Of a stretch of DNA of 32,408 nt, positions 1 through 7,950 are shown one piece after another. Below the pieces are notes generated by a model that saw only the letters and a program-made list of their open reading frames with translations, searched no databases and was not told the DNA's origin. Within the stretch, counting starts at the first letter, position 1. Each line of letters starts with the position of its first letter. Source of the DNA: Spartobacteria bacterium AMD-G4 (lineage in GTDB: Bacteria; Verrucomicrobiota; Verrucomicrobiia; Chthoniobacterales; Terrimicrobiaceae); assembly GCA_002290555.1 (NCBI GenBank), contig NEUK01000025.1, positions 1-32,408 on the forward strand. Direction: 5' to 3'. Made by a program: the position numbers and the translations under genes.

Positions 1-553
1 TTCCGACCCGCTCCTCTCCGAGCAGGAACCCTGCCCGTAGGCCCACGCTCCGGAGGGTCGGCTTTATGATCTGGAGGTGGCGACCGTGAAAGACACTCGC
101 GTGGCAACCTCATCGACGATAGCAAGCGCCCCAGCACCTCCCCCAAAAAAATGATTTTGCTGTCCATGATTTTGTCAAAAAGAGTTGAGAGTCCAGTGTC
201 CATCGGTGCGACCAATTCCCAGCGCTCACAGAGACGCCGCTACAGAGAACGCTCGGCACCTCATATTGTCAAAATCGTCACAGTCCACCCGTTGATGCGA
301 TAAGACCCTTTTCCGAATCCTCCCAATCCTGCTCTCCATGCCGGCCCGAGATGCCACGATCCGCCAAGCGCACGAACCACGACATGCGCCTGCGTGGGCG
401 AGACGACCATGCCAACCTCAGACGCCGCTGCGCGGCTGAAAAATGGGTCATGCGAGATGATGCCCCTCACATTGGGGCGAGGAGCGCTGACACGCCGGGG
501 TTTTTAGAGAGTGGTTTGCGGTTGAGGGACTGGGGCGTGTGAGGCGGGCGCTA
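1..553. other. Left-edge stretch without a convincing gene
   Basis: I see no recognisable gene here. Two 7-bp long-range complementarities are visible: CCGACCC (3-9) with GGGTCGG (55-61), and GGAGGTG (73-79) with CACCTCC (135-141), the latter followed by a short A-run. They could belong to a structured RNA or be chance. On the minus strand a reading frame starting at the ATG at 167 stays open to the window edge (about 55 codons, rich in Arg and Pro), but it matches no family I know. A 69-codon minus frame at 261-470 also looks non-coding. ACACGCC (490-496) pairs with GGCGTGT (534-540) just beyond the stop of the gene ending at 554, but without a T-run it is not a good terminator. Confidence 0.4.
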
Positions 554-1504
554 TCACTCGGCAAGGATCTGATTCGGGCGTTTTTCGTCCGCTGGAGCAT
601 CGGTGGCCGAATCTGGCAGCGCTACAGGACGGTCGCTGAGCGAGGGCACAGCGGGCTTGGCAGCTGCCGCGGCGGGGTCGATTTCTTGAGCGCCGATGAC
701 CTGGATTTTTCCATCGGGGCCTTCACGAAGGATCGGGCGCTTCACAATCTGGCTGTATGTCTTGCGCTGCAGAACTTCGCCGTTGAGGCCGATGTGCGAA
801 TAAAGAAATGACTTGGGAGCCGCATTTTGAAGGATATGAACCTGATTTTTCTGATCGAGAATGATTTCCGGTGTGCCGTAGGAAACGAGCCTCCCCAAGC
901 GGTGCGTGCAGAAAACCGTGCCACCTTTTTTGTTTTCGATACGGAGGTAGAGCTGTGTGCTGTTCGGCAGGCGGTGCGTCATCGCTGTGATTTCGCGCGT
1001 TTCGCCTGCTCCCGGCATTCCGTCGGGGACTCCCACTATCTTTTGGAAAACAGGGCGTCCGTCGGTGATCTCGATGTTCAACGCCGGAGAGTTGAAGAAG
1101 CGCTTGAGGGTTGCGGCGTAGATGGCGGCCCGAATGCGGTAGCCGCCAAATTCCCCGATCGGAAAGAGGGGAGTGAGATTCACGGTGCGGCTCAGCTTTT
1201 GACCCGCCTCGAGGACGAGAGACTCGTTTGTATAGTTCAAACTCCGTGGAGCAATCGGGCGTCCGTCGAGCGTCTCGACCTGGAATCCAAACCAATGGTT
1301 GTCATTCGCATCACTGAGTGGAAGCGGGTTTCCACTCAGGTTGGTCATGCTCACGGTGATCAAAATCGGCTCGTAGCTGACATAGAGCGTGCGCTTGAGC
1401 TTGATATCCACCTGCAATTGCGCAGAGCCGCAGTGGATGAAGCCGAAGAGAGCCAGCGCAAGAACGACAAGCCGCAGCGAAGCGGAGTGAGCCTCTCTTT
1501 TCAT
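554..1504 (-). CDS. Exported hypothetical protein
   Basis: This is a 316-residue protein that I do not recognise. The first 28 residues form a signal peptide: MKREAHSAS, then a hydrophobic core LRLVVLALALFGF, then a likely signal peptidase I site after GSA. The Cys in FIHC lacks a proper lipobox because His precedes it. The rest reads as beta-rich extracytoplasmic protein, with a segment near residues 35-130 that resembles an immunoglobulin-like or macroglobulin-type fold (alternating hydrophobics, LFPIGEFGGYRIRA). It ends in an Ala/Pro-rich tail. I chose the ATG at 1504 over the in-frame GTG at 1510 because the usual MKR signal-peptide start follows it. It lies 41 bp downstream of the receiver/FGE-like gene on the same strand and may be co-transcribed with it, which would put it in the same periplasmic compartment as the FGE-like domain. 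Confidence 0.75.
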   Translation of the reverse strand: MKREAHSASLRLVVLALALFGFIHCGSAQLQVDIKLKRTLYVSYEPILITVSMTNLSGNPLPLSDANDNHWFGFQVETLDGRPIAPRSLNYTNESLVLEAGQKLSRTVNLTPLFPIGEFGGYRIRAAIYAATLKRFFNSPALNIEITDGRPVFQKIVGVPDGMPGAGETREITAMTHRLPNSTQLYLRIENKKGGTVFCTHRLGRLVSYGTPEIILDQKNQVHILQNAAPKSFLYSHIGLNGEVLQRKTYSQIVKRPILREGPDGKIQVIGAQEIDPAAAAAKPAVPSLSDRPVALPDSATDAPADEKRPNQILAE

Positions 1505-1551
1505 GCCCACTCTTCTCCGAGTCCTCTCTGAACTCTGTGGTCAATCATCCC

Positions 1552-3843
1552 TTAATTCGCGTCCTCGGCGGTTCGGAAGCCCAGCGCGTCGTCGCTCTGG
1601 AATTCCGTGAGCTTCGTTCCTCGGCGAAGGGCGGTATTTTCCTCGGGCGTCTTCCAGCTGCTGCCACGGTAGACTGGAACCTTGTCGCCTCCCCGCTCGG
1701 CATCCTCGGCCCACGAATCTGTCCACTCGAAGACATTGCCTGCCATGCCTTGCACCCCGAAACTGCTGACATCCGTTTTGGGCTTGTTCACGGGACTCCA
1801 GCGCTTGAACCCATCGTTTTGGGCGCCGACCTTTGGGTCTGGGTTGTTGCTGAAATCGCTACCAGTGTTGGCAAGTTTGTTGTCAAATTCATTTCCCCAC
1901 GGGTGGTTGAGACCCTTGTCGCCGCGTGCGGCACGCTCCCACTCCTGCTCGGTGGGCAGGCGCTGACCTTTCCATTTGGCGTAGGCATAAGCATCATACC
2001 AATCAACTCCGAAAACCGGGGAGTCAAGGGAGAGGGGAACCTCCTGATAGCGACCCCATTTCTTCGCCCTGCTGTAGTAGCCGGGGTTAGGCGGGCTGAG
2101 CTGGGTCATGTCGGCCCAGCCATTGGGAATGTGCGATTTCCCCGGTGGTTGCTTGGGGTGGGCCACTGCCTTCGCTTTTTCTTCACTCCCACTAACATCT
2201 TTCAGAAATGCGGCGTATTCGATGATCGAGACCTCGTATTTGGAGATTTTAAAGGCGGGCACTTTCACTCTCCGGCCTTGAATGGTGATTTTGCCTGCGG
2301 GGATTTCGACCATCTTACCCAGGTCTTTGACGTTTATGCTCGTCTTCGTGAGGGATTTCCAAGCAAAGAAACAGGCCGCTACTGTGAGTGTCAGCGAAAC
2401 GGCGCTGTAGATGATCGTGTTGCGGCGATTGTTCTTTTTAGAGTCCTCTACAGCGCGAATTCGGGCGATGCTCTGAGACTGGATTTTTGCGGCATCGACG
2501 GGAGCGGCTTTCGGCATCCGACTCTCGGCAAGATCGGCGATGGCGGCCCATGTAGATTTTTCAGGGGCCAAGTTTTGAATTTCGGTCAGTGTTGTTTGAG
2601 CGACGGCGGAGGATGCGTCTGCTGCCAAGAGCGGCCTCAGGAGGCTGATCAGATTTTGGATTTCCTCCGGGCGGTCGATGGGAGTTGGAGCCTGGTCGCA
2701 GGCCAGATTTGTCAGGCGTGGCGCGCTTCCCGGCTTGAGAAGGATGTGGCGTGGGAGGAGTGCAACGCGGGCTATGCATTCCTTGTCGAAGAAGTTGAAA
2801 ACCTCCCCCACGGTTTTAACAATCTGAAGTGCGGTAGGGGCATCGATTTTTCGACCGTTTTCAATCACATCCTCGAGTGTGGGCGCCGCGACGATCTCAT
2901 TTGAGTAGTAGTGGACGCCCTCATGCTCGCCGCGCTCGTAGACAGTAGTCACGAGCGTGTGTGTCACGCGTGCTTTGGCGCGGGCGTTGGCCATGAACTT
3001 CTCCAAGGTGATAGGGTCGGCTGCTGCTGCGGGTTTCAGGACGCGGAGCATCACCGGACGGCCGATATTTGTCTGTGTGGCTCGATAAAAGGTTTCGGTC
3101 TCCATGTCGCGAATGCGAGCTTCAATTGTGAAATGGTGGAGCGTTTTTCCGACCCATTCATCAGGAGGAAGGTCAGGCTTGGGCGGTAGAGCGGGGGCCG
3201 CAGCGGGCCTCGCCTGAGCTTTTGCAACAGGTGTTGCCGCGCCCTTGGCTACGGATTTCATTGCCACTTTGGGCGTCGCCGCAACTCCAGCTTGAGGCTT
3301 GGCTGCAGCAGCTTGAGGCTTGGAGGTAGCGGTGGCTTGAGGCTTGGCGGCAGCGGCTGCCGCGGGTTGGGCAGCGGCTGGTTTTGGAGCGACCGCAGCA
3401 GACCTCGGCTGCGCAGCCGCAGCAACGGGCTTAGGAGCTGGAGCTGGAGCTGGAGCTGGAGCTGGAGCTGGAGGGGCTGCCTGGGATTCGTCGGCGATTC
3501 CGAGTTCTGTCAGGGCCTGCGCGAGGGATTCGTTTGTGATCGGTTGAGAAAGGAATGGCGCTCCGGCGAGACGCTCCATATAGGGCGAGATGTCGTGCGG
3601 CGAGGTGAATATCACCTTCAGATCAGGCAGGTAGGGGAGGAGTGCATCGCGGAGGGAGAATCCATCCAGGGGGGTGAGATAAACTTCCGAGATGAGTAGG
3701 TCGCAGCCTCCATTGGTGTTGATCCACTCGATGGCGGCGTCCGAGTTTTTGGCCAGCCCGAGATCGGATTTGCCAAGTGCTGTCAGGGACAGTGCGAGGG
3801 TTGATGAGGTGTCGGAATCGCCGAGTGCTATGAGCGTCTTCAT
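1552..3843 (-). CDS. Receiver-like / pseudokinase / TM / FGE-like fusion protein
   Basis: This 763-residue protein has four parts. Residues 1-115 have a response-regulator receiver fold, but the phospho-acceptor Asp is Glu (ISEVYLTPLDG, E53) and the conserved Lys of the KP motif is Gln (LSQPI, Q100). Residues 120-225 are an Ala/Pro linker. Residues 230-410 resemble a Ser/Thr kinase, but the VAIK Lys is Arg (VMLRVLK), the HRD loop reads PRHILLK and DFG reads TNLA, so it is probably a pseudokinase. Residues 476-497 are a membrane span. Residues 508-763 are an FGE-sulfatase/SUMF1-type domain (RLPTEQEWERAARG, GMAGNVFEWT, YRGSSW) with no cysteine at all, so it cannot be an active formylglycine enzyme. 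The inferred topology puts the receiver and kinase parts in the cytoplasm and the FGE domain in the periplasm. The ATG at 3843-3841 shares one base with the upstream TAA stop (TAATG), so translation is probably coupled. The in-frame extension upstream of 3843 is overlap with the neighbour. A signalling or scaffold role is inference. Confidence 0.85.
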   Translation of the reverse strand: MKTLIALGDSDTSSTLALSLTALGKSDLGLAKNSDAAIEWINTNGGCDLLISEVYLTPLDGFSLRDALLPYLPDLKVIFTSPHDISPYMERLAGAPFLSQPITNESLAQALTELGIADESQAAPPAPAPAPAPAPAPKPVAAAAQPRSAAVAPKPAAAQPAAAAAAKPQATATSKPQAAAAKPQAGVAATPKVAMKSVAKGAATPVAKAQARPAAAPALPPKPDLPPDEWVGKTLHHFTIEARIRDMETETFYRATQTNIGRPVMLRVLKPAAAADPITLEKFMANARAKARVTHTLVTTVYERGEHEGVHYYSNEIVAAPTLEDVIENGRKIDAPTALQIVKTVGEVFNFFDKECIARVALLPRHILLKPGSAPRLTNLACDQAPTPIDRPEEIQNLISLLRPLLAADASSAVAQTTLTEIQNLAPEKSTWAAIADLAESRMPKAAPVDAAKIQSQSIARIRAVEDSKKNNRRNTIIYSAVSLTLTVAACFFAWKSLTKTSINVKDLGKMVEIPAGKITIQGRRVKVPAFKISKYEVSIIEYAAFLKDVSGSEEKAKAVAHPKQPPGKSHIPNGWADMTQLSPPNPGYYSRAKKWGRYQEVPLSLDSPVFGVDWYDAYAYAKWKGQRLPTEQEWERAARGDKGLNHPWGNEFDNKLANTGSDFSNNPDPKVGAQNDGFKRWSPVNKPKTDVSSFGVQGMAGNVFEWTDSWAEDAERGGDKVPVYRGSSWKTPEENTALRRGTKLTEFQSDDALGFRTAEDAN
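3434..3469. repeat. Hexanucleotide tandem repeat (GGAGCT)x6
   Basis: Six perfect GGAGCT units lie inside the Ala/Pro linker of the receiver/FGE-like gene. On the coding (minus) strand they encode alternating Ala-Pro at about residues 125-137. Each unit is two codons, so copy-number changes by slippage would lengthen or shorten the linker without a frameshift. Confidence 0.9.
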
Positions 3844-4835
3844 TAGGGTTGGCTGGGGAGGTAGAGTGGCAGGGGGTGGTCGGCCGCAAGCGATCCGGGA
3901 TCGGCCCGTGTGTCTTGGAGGTCGTTCTTGTAGTAGATTCCGACCACATAGCCCACATAGGTGAATGCGGGATTCGTAGCGGGTGTGTAGATGGCGTTCA
4001 AAAGTTCTGGCTCGTTGTTGCTCCAATCGACAGGTGGGCTGATCCATTCGGTGACCACCTGAGAGTTTGTGAGTTGGATTTGGCCGGTTTCATCGCGCTC
4101 GTAAAAGAAAACATGCACAGCTGTGAGTTGGGGGTCCACGGCCGGTTTGGGTCTGGACTTGATCGATATGCGCAGGATTTTTGTGTTGTTTGGGCCATCG
4201 CTTTGAAGTGTCTCAATGATTCCGAGATTCGCCCCGGGCTGCAGTCCAAACTCATCCCGCATGTCGGCGCCGGCCTCAGTAGCCAGCACCGTTGGCACCG
4301 GGGCCGTCTCAGGTAGACTGAGCATCCCCATTTTCCGTTGAGTCTGGGCGCGGAGCTCGGTGGAAAGGTCCGGTAAGGCGAGCACTTTTTTGTAGGAGTC
4401 CGAGGCCGCCAAGATGTCACCTTTTTTCTCCAGCAGGCGCCCGATACGAAGCATCACCCCGGGATCGCCTGGCAGAATTTTATCGGCCTCTTGGATTTTC
4501 CCCAAACCGAGGTCGTATTCGCCTACTCGAAAAGCCTTGTCCGACTCATCGACAAGGCGGGTGATCCTTTGCATGAGCACCTCATCGATTTGAGCCCCTG
4601 ACTCAACGGGCTGAGGCGTGCTTTGGACTGCCGCGATTGGCGCCTGGGCTGCTGCCACTTGCTCAACCGGGGGGGGAGCGTTTGCCGTGATTTTTTGAAC
4701 GATGTCTTTTTGGAGGAGTGGGGCGAAGTGCAGGGCGACCAGCCCTATTTGCAGGATCAGAAAGATTCCCAGCAGGGCGGCGGAAACCCGAAAAGTTGTC
4801 CCAACAGGCATTTGGGGAATGGGTGGTTGGCTCAT
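3843..4835 (-). CDS. Membrane-anchored TPR-like protein
   Basis: This 330-residue protein has a short Pro-rich N-terminus, one hydrophobic span at about residues 17-38 (preceded by Arg16), a Pro/Ala/Gln-rich spacer, and a helical region at about residues 83-170 that reads as two or three TPR-like repeats (AFRVGEYDLGLGKIQEAD, then LLEKKGDILAASDSYKKVL). A C-terminal beta-rich region of about 130 residues matches nothing I know. Because the N-terminus is short and basic residues flank its inner side, the bulk is probably periplasmic. The stop codon shares one base with the start of the receiver/FGE-like gene, so the two proteins are probably made together and may form one membrane complex with the periplasmic FGE-like domain. 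An 84-bp gap separates it from the upstream methyltransferase and could hold a promoter. Confidence 0.8.
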   Translation of the reverse strand: MSQPPIPQMPVGTTFRVSAALLGIFLILQIGLVALHFAPLLQKDIVQKITANAPPPVEQVAAAQAPIAAVQSTPQPVESGAQIDEVLMQRITRLVDESDKAFRVGEYDLGLGKIQEADKILPGDPGVMLRIGRLLEKKGDILAASDSYKKVLALPDLSTELRAQTQRKMGMLSLPETAPVPTVLATEAGADMRDEFGLQPGANLGIIETLQSDGPNNTKILRISIKSRPKPAVDPQLTAVHVFFYERDETGQIQLTNSQVVTEWISPPVDWSNNEPELLNAIYTPATNPAFTYVGYVVGIYYKNDLQDTRADPGSLAADHPLPLYLPSQP

Positions 4836-4919
4836 GGTGGCTACACAAACTCAATATCCTCTACTGGCCAAAAATCAAAGGCGTATTGAAAAGGAAAATG
4901 GAAATGTGCGGAGTATTCT

Positions 4920-5540
4920 TTACGCTGCAGGCCTTTTGCGGAGGAGGCCGAGCGTTTCACGCCCCAGCCTTCCAGGGAATGTCGGAGTGCATGTGGTCAT
5001 TTCGAGGATTTCAAAGCCCCCCTCGAAACAGGCTCGGATTTCGGCAGGGTCGCATCCGAAGGGGGGGGCGTGCGGGTCTGGGTTCTCGGGATTGGTAAAA
5101 AACACGGCAAGCAGCAACCCTCCGGCGTCCAATGCGGCGTGGGAGGCCCTCGCGTAATCGCTCCGACGGCCGGGTGGGATGGCGCAAAAGCAGGTGTGCT
5201 CAAAAATCGCATCAAAGGAATCTGAAGGCACGGCCTCACCGCTCAAAAAATCACCTCTGAGATAAGTTTCGTTGCCGGTTTTCAAAAAACTCTCAGCCAG
5301 TCGCAGCGCCGAGGGTGAAATGTCGAGTCCGAGGACGAACTCGGACCCCTGTGCGGCAATCGCGCGCACATCGTGGCCTGCTCCGCAACCTGGGACCAGC
5401 ACCCTGCCCGGAAGAGGGTGTTTTTTCATCCAAACCCGCAGTGCTGGGTGGGCGCCACCTTTGTCCCACGGCGTATCGCCGGCGACGTAGCGTGCATCCC
5501 AATCAACGCCTGCGCCAGCGGGTGCCAAGGGAGATGCCAT
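4920..5540 (-). CDS. TPMT-family SAM-dependent methyltransferase
   Basis: This 206-residue enzyme belongs to the thiopurine S-methyltransferase family, whose bacterial and plant members methylate thiols, halides or chalcogen compounds with S-adenosylmethionine. Visible family marks are WDARYVAGDTPWDKGG near the N-terminus, the SAM-binding glycine motif LVPGCGAGHD, the acidic LGLDISPSAL, and FEHTCFCAIPP, which corresponds to the family's catalytic-region signature. Length fits the family. I start at the ATG at 5540, because the longer frame to 5717 runs back through the coding sequence of the upstream methyltransferase. The two genes overlap by 38 bp, which indicates an operon and possible translational coupling. 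The substrate is not visible from sequence. The neighbour acts on a thiol-histidine, which makes a sulfur substrate attractive but unproven. Confidence 0.85.
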   Translation of the reverse strand: MASPLAPAGAGVDWDARYVAGDTPWDKGGAHPALRVWMKKHPLPGRVLVPGCGAGHDVRAIAAQGSEFVLGLDISPSALRLAESFLKTGNETYLRGDFLSGEAVPSDSFDAIFEHTCFCAIPPGRRSDYARASHAALDAGGLLLAVFFTNPENPDPHAPPFGCDPAEIRACFEGGFEILEMTTCTPTFPGRLGRETLGLLRKRPAA

Positions 5541-6246
5541 ATTGGAATTTTCTGGAATGTTCACGGATGAGGAATGGGAGATTTTTTGTGAGTTCGAGAG
5601 AAAACGCCGGCTCCAGAATCTCTGCAAGGATTTCATGCGAGGGACGCGAAGCCCCCATTCCTCCCAGCCAATTCTCCTCGGGCGTGAATTCCGCGAGCCA
5701 GGAGAAGGGGGTCGCAAGCAGCAACTGCCCGCCGGGGACGATGAGATCCTTCAGGCGCTCGATGAATCGCATCGGTTGCGGTAGGCGGCAAATGAGATTC
5801 GCCGCCAGCACGACATCAAAGACTCCGATGTCATTTCGCAAATCCATCGCGTCTCCCGTTTCAAAATGAACGCGCCCACGGTCGATCCCTTGGGGAACTT
5901 GGGCCTGGAATGCTTGCTCGCGCTTGCCTTCGAACGCCACTTTGGCCTCTAACGATCCAGTGGTTTTCAATGCCTGCGCGGCATCAATGAATGCCCCGGA
6001 AAAATCGATGCCTGTGACATGGGAGATCGATCGGGTGAGTTCGAAGGACGACGCTCCGACTGCACAGCCTACATCCAATGCTCGGTGGGGAGTGGATGCG
6101 CGGTCGATGAGCTCGGTGACTACCCGCATGGGAAAACCCCATGCCTCCTTTGGAACCGGAAGGTCGCCGGCCGCCTCGGTGAATGTGGCGTAGTGAAAAA
6201 AGAGATACTCATCAACCAGCTTCCGAGACTCGTAGGGATTTTGCAT
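5503..6246 (-). CDS. Putative 4-mercaptohistidine N1-methyltransferase (OvoA C-terminal type)
   Basis: This 247-residue class I methyltransferase resembles the C-terminal domain of OvoA, which N-methylates 5(4)-mercaptohistidine in ovothiol biosynthesis. The features I rely on are the N-terminal [17 protein letters not shown], the SAM loop [15 protein letters not shown], the NLICRLP segment, a late [15 protein letters not shown], and the C-terminal [14 protein letters not shown] ending, all characteristic of that family. It is stand-alone: the DinB-like and sulfoxide-synthase (FGE-like) domains of OvoA are absent here and not found elsewhere in the window. Its 3' end overlaps the TPMT-family gene by 38 bp. 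It is transcribed divergently from comM across an 84-bp gap. The start is the ATG at 6246. A role in ovothiol synthesis is inferred from family; another thiol-imidazole substrate is possible. Confidence 0.75.
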   Translation of the reverse strand: MQNPYESRKLVDEYLFFHYATFTEAAGDLPVPKEAWGFPMRVVTELIDRASTPHRALDVGCAVGASSFELTRSISHVTGIDFSGAFIDAAQALKTTGSLEAKVAFEGKREQAFQAQVPQGIDRGRVHFETGDAMDLRNDIGVFDVVLAANLICRLPQPMRFIERLKDLIVPGGQLLLATPFSWLAEFTPEENWLGGMGASRPSHEILAEILEPAFSLELTKNLPFLIREHSRKFQYGISLGTRWRRR

Positions 6247-6294
6247 TGCGAAACTTTAGCAGGCTCCTCGATCGATCGAAACAGGAATCCCAGC

Positions 6295-6324
6295 TTGGAA
6301 AGTTCCCTTGGCCTCTGTTATAAG
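6295..6324 (+). promoter_or_regulatory. Candidate sigma70-type promoter for comM
   Basis: TTGGAA (6295-6300) and TATAAG (6319-6324) are separated by 18 bp, a reasonable match to -35 and -10 boxes. The start codon at 6331 lies only 7 bp beyond the -10 box, so a transcript from here would be nearly leaderless. No Shine-Dalgarno sequence is seen before this start, which is consistent with that. This is pattern matching only. Confidence 0.3.
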
Positions 6325-6330
6325 ACTTCC

Positions 6331-7866
6331 ATGCTTACCTGCGTGTTCTCAGCCGCGCTTCAGGGGGTCGAGGCGATCCAAGTCGAAGTGGAAGTGAACA
6401 CCGGCTCCGGAAGCCCGGTCGTCATTGTCGTTGGCCTTCCCGATGCCGCCGTGCGCGAGAGCAAGGATCGCGTCACCACCGCCATTTCCAACAGCGGCTT
6501 CCGCTGGCCCCGTGAGCGGACGACGATCAACCTCGCTCCAGCGGATATTAAAAAAGAAGGCCCGAGCTTTGATTTGCCGATGGCCGTAGGGATGATTGCC
6601 GTGGCCGAGCGTGCCGAGCTTCCCCGCCTCGAGCGTTGCTTCGTGATTGGTGAGCTCGCCCTCACCGGCGAGATTCGTCCGATCAAAGGCGCTCTGCCCA
6701 TTGCGGTGGCGGCGCGCGACCAAGGGATGAAAGCCGTGATCCTCCCTGCTGCGAATGCCGCCGAGGCGGCAATCGTCGAAGGTATCGAAGTCTATGGGGT
6801 CAAAAATCTGCGTGAGGCGTATGAATTTCTCGCCCGGAAAAAAGAACTCACGCCCGTGCGCGGCAATGCCGCCGAGCGACTCACAGCGGGTTCCAGCGAC
6901 GATGTCGATTTCTCGGAGGTCAAAGGCCAGCACCAAGTCAAGCGTGCCATCGAGGTCGCCATGGCCGGCGGACACAATCTCTTGCTTATAGGCCCACCCG
7001 GCTCCGGCAAGAGCATGCTCGCTAAGCGCATTCCGACGATCATTCCTCCCATGACCCTCGATGAGGCCATTGAGACTACAAAAATCCACAGTATTTGTGG
7101 CCTGCTCGACGAGTCGAATGCCTTCGTCTCCAGGCGCCCGTTCCGCTCGCCCCACCATACCATCAGCGATATCGGACTCCTGGGCGGATCTGCCAACCCA
7201 ACGCCGGGGGAGGTGAGCATCGCGCACAATGGAGTCCTCTTCCTTGATGAGTTGCCGGAATTCAAGCGCTCCACACTCGAGGTCATGCGGCAGCCGATCG
7301 AAGACGGCAAGGTGACTATTTCCCGTGCTGCCGGCACCATGACATTCCCTGCCGAATTTATTCTGATTGCGGCTATGAATCCCTGCCCCTGCGGATTCCA
7401 CGGCGACCCACAGCGCGAGTGCCGTTGTTCCAGTGTCCAGATCGAGCGCTATCGTAACCGTATCTCCGGTCCGCTTCTCGACCGCATCGACATCCATGTC
7501 GAAGCCCCTGCTGTGGCTTTTAAGGAGCTCTCCGGCGGCGGATCTGCTGAGTCCTCAGCTGCCATTCTCCAGCGCGTCCTCCAAGCGCGCGAGTTGCAGG
7601 AAAAGCGTTTCACCGGTGAAGGAAAAACCGCCTCCAATGCTCGAATGTCGCACAGTCAGATCAAAAAATTCTGTGCCATCGACGACACCTCCCTCGAAAT
7701 GCTCCGCCACGCCATGGAGGATCTCCATCTCAGTGCGCGAGCCTATGATCGTATTCTGAAAGTCTCCCGCACCATCGCCGACCTCGCAGGCAGCGAATCC
7801 ATAACCCCCGACCACATTGGCGAAGCCATCCAATACCGCACCTTGGACCGCCGACTCTGGGTCTGA
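6331..7866 (+). CDS. comM: ComM/YifB-family AAA+ ATPase (Mg-chelatase-like)
   Basis: This 511-residue protein is a YifB/ComM-type hexameric AAA+ helicase, a family known to drive branch migration of recombining DNA during natural transformation. The order is an N-terminal Lon-protease-like ChlI domain (about 1-170, with [16 protein letters not shown]), the AAA+ core with Walker A GPPGSGKS (221-228) and Walker B VLFLDE (302-307), the family's Cys cluster [17 protein letters not shown] (351-367), and the C-terminal Mg_chelatase_C helical domain with [19 protein letters not shown]. Length is normal (about 500). I start at the ATG at 6331, since family members begin with a short Met-x-x-x-(Val/Ala) strand such as [12 protein letters not shown]. 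The open frame upstream to 6019 overlaps the divergent methyltransferase gene. No other competence genes are in the window. Confidence 0.95.
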   Translation: MLTCVFSAALQGVEAIQVEVEVNTGSGSPVVIVVGLPDAAVRESKDRVTTAISNSGFRWPRERTTINLAPADIKKEGPSFDLPMAVGMIAVAERAELPRLERCFVIGELALTGEIRPIKGALPIAVAARDQGMKAVILPAANAAEAAIVEGIEVYGVKNLREAYEFLARKKELTPVRGNAAERLTAGSSDDVDFSEVKGQHQVKRAIEVAMAGGHNLLLIGPPGSGKSMLAKRIPTIIPPMTLDEAIETTKIHSICGLLDESNAFVSRRPFRSPHHTISDIGLLGGSANPTPGEVSIAHNGVLFLDELPEFKRSTLEVMRQPIEDGKVTISRAAGTMTFPAEFILIAAMNPCPCGFHGDPQRECRCSSVQIERYRNRISGPLLDRIDIHVEAPAVAFKELSGGGSAESSAAILQRVLQARELQEKRFTGEGKTASNARMSHSQIKKFCAIDDTSLEMLRHAMEDLHLSARAYDRILKVSRTIADLAGSESITPDHIGEAIQYRTLDRRLWV

Positions 7867-7950
7867 ATCGACTCGAAAAGTGCAGCGACCAAGGGCTTTG
7901 AAATTCACTTTTGCGTTCAATTGACGGCATCCGTCCATTATCAATAACGG

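Noticed and set aside
1-150. 6S RNA, tmRNA or RNase P RNA at the left edge
   Set aside because: None of the conserved sequence blocks of these RNAs is visible on either strand; only two short pairings support structure.
1537-2904. Plus-strand frame of 455 codons
   Set aside because: It lies antisense to the FGE-like gene and has no motifs or domain character; it mirrors the codon bias of the real gene.
3844-4047. N-terminal extension of the receiver/FGE-like gene
   Set aside because: It overlaps the TPR-like gene in another frame; the TAATG junction and the receiver start MKTLIALGDSD fix the start at 3843.
6019-6330. N-terminal extension of comM
   Set aside because: It reads through the divergent methyltransferase gene; family members start at the [10 protein letters not shown] strand.
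6349-7497. Minus-strand frame of 382 codons
   Set aside because: It is antisense to comM, whose motifs (Walker A/B, Cys cluster) are unmistakable.
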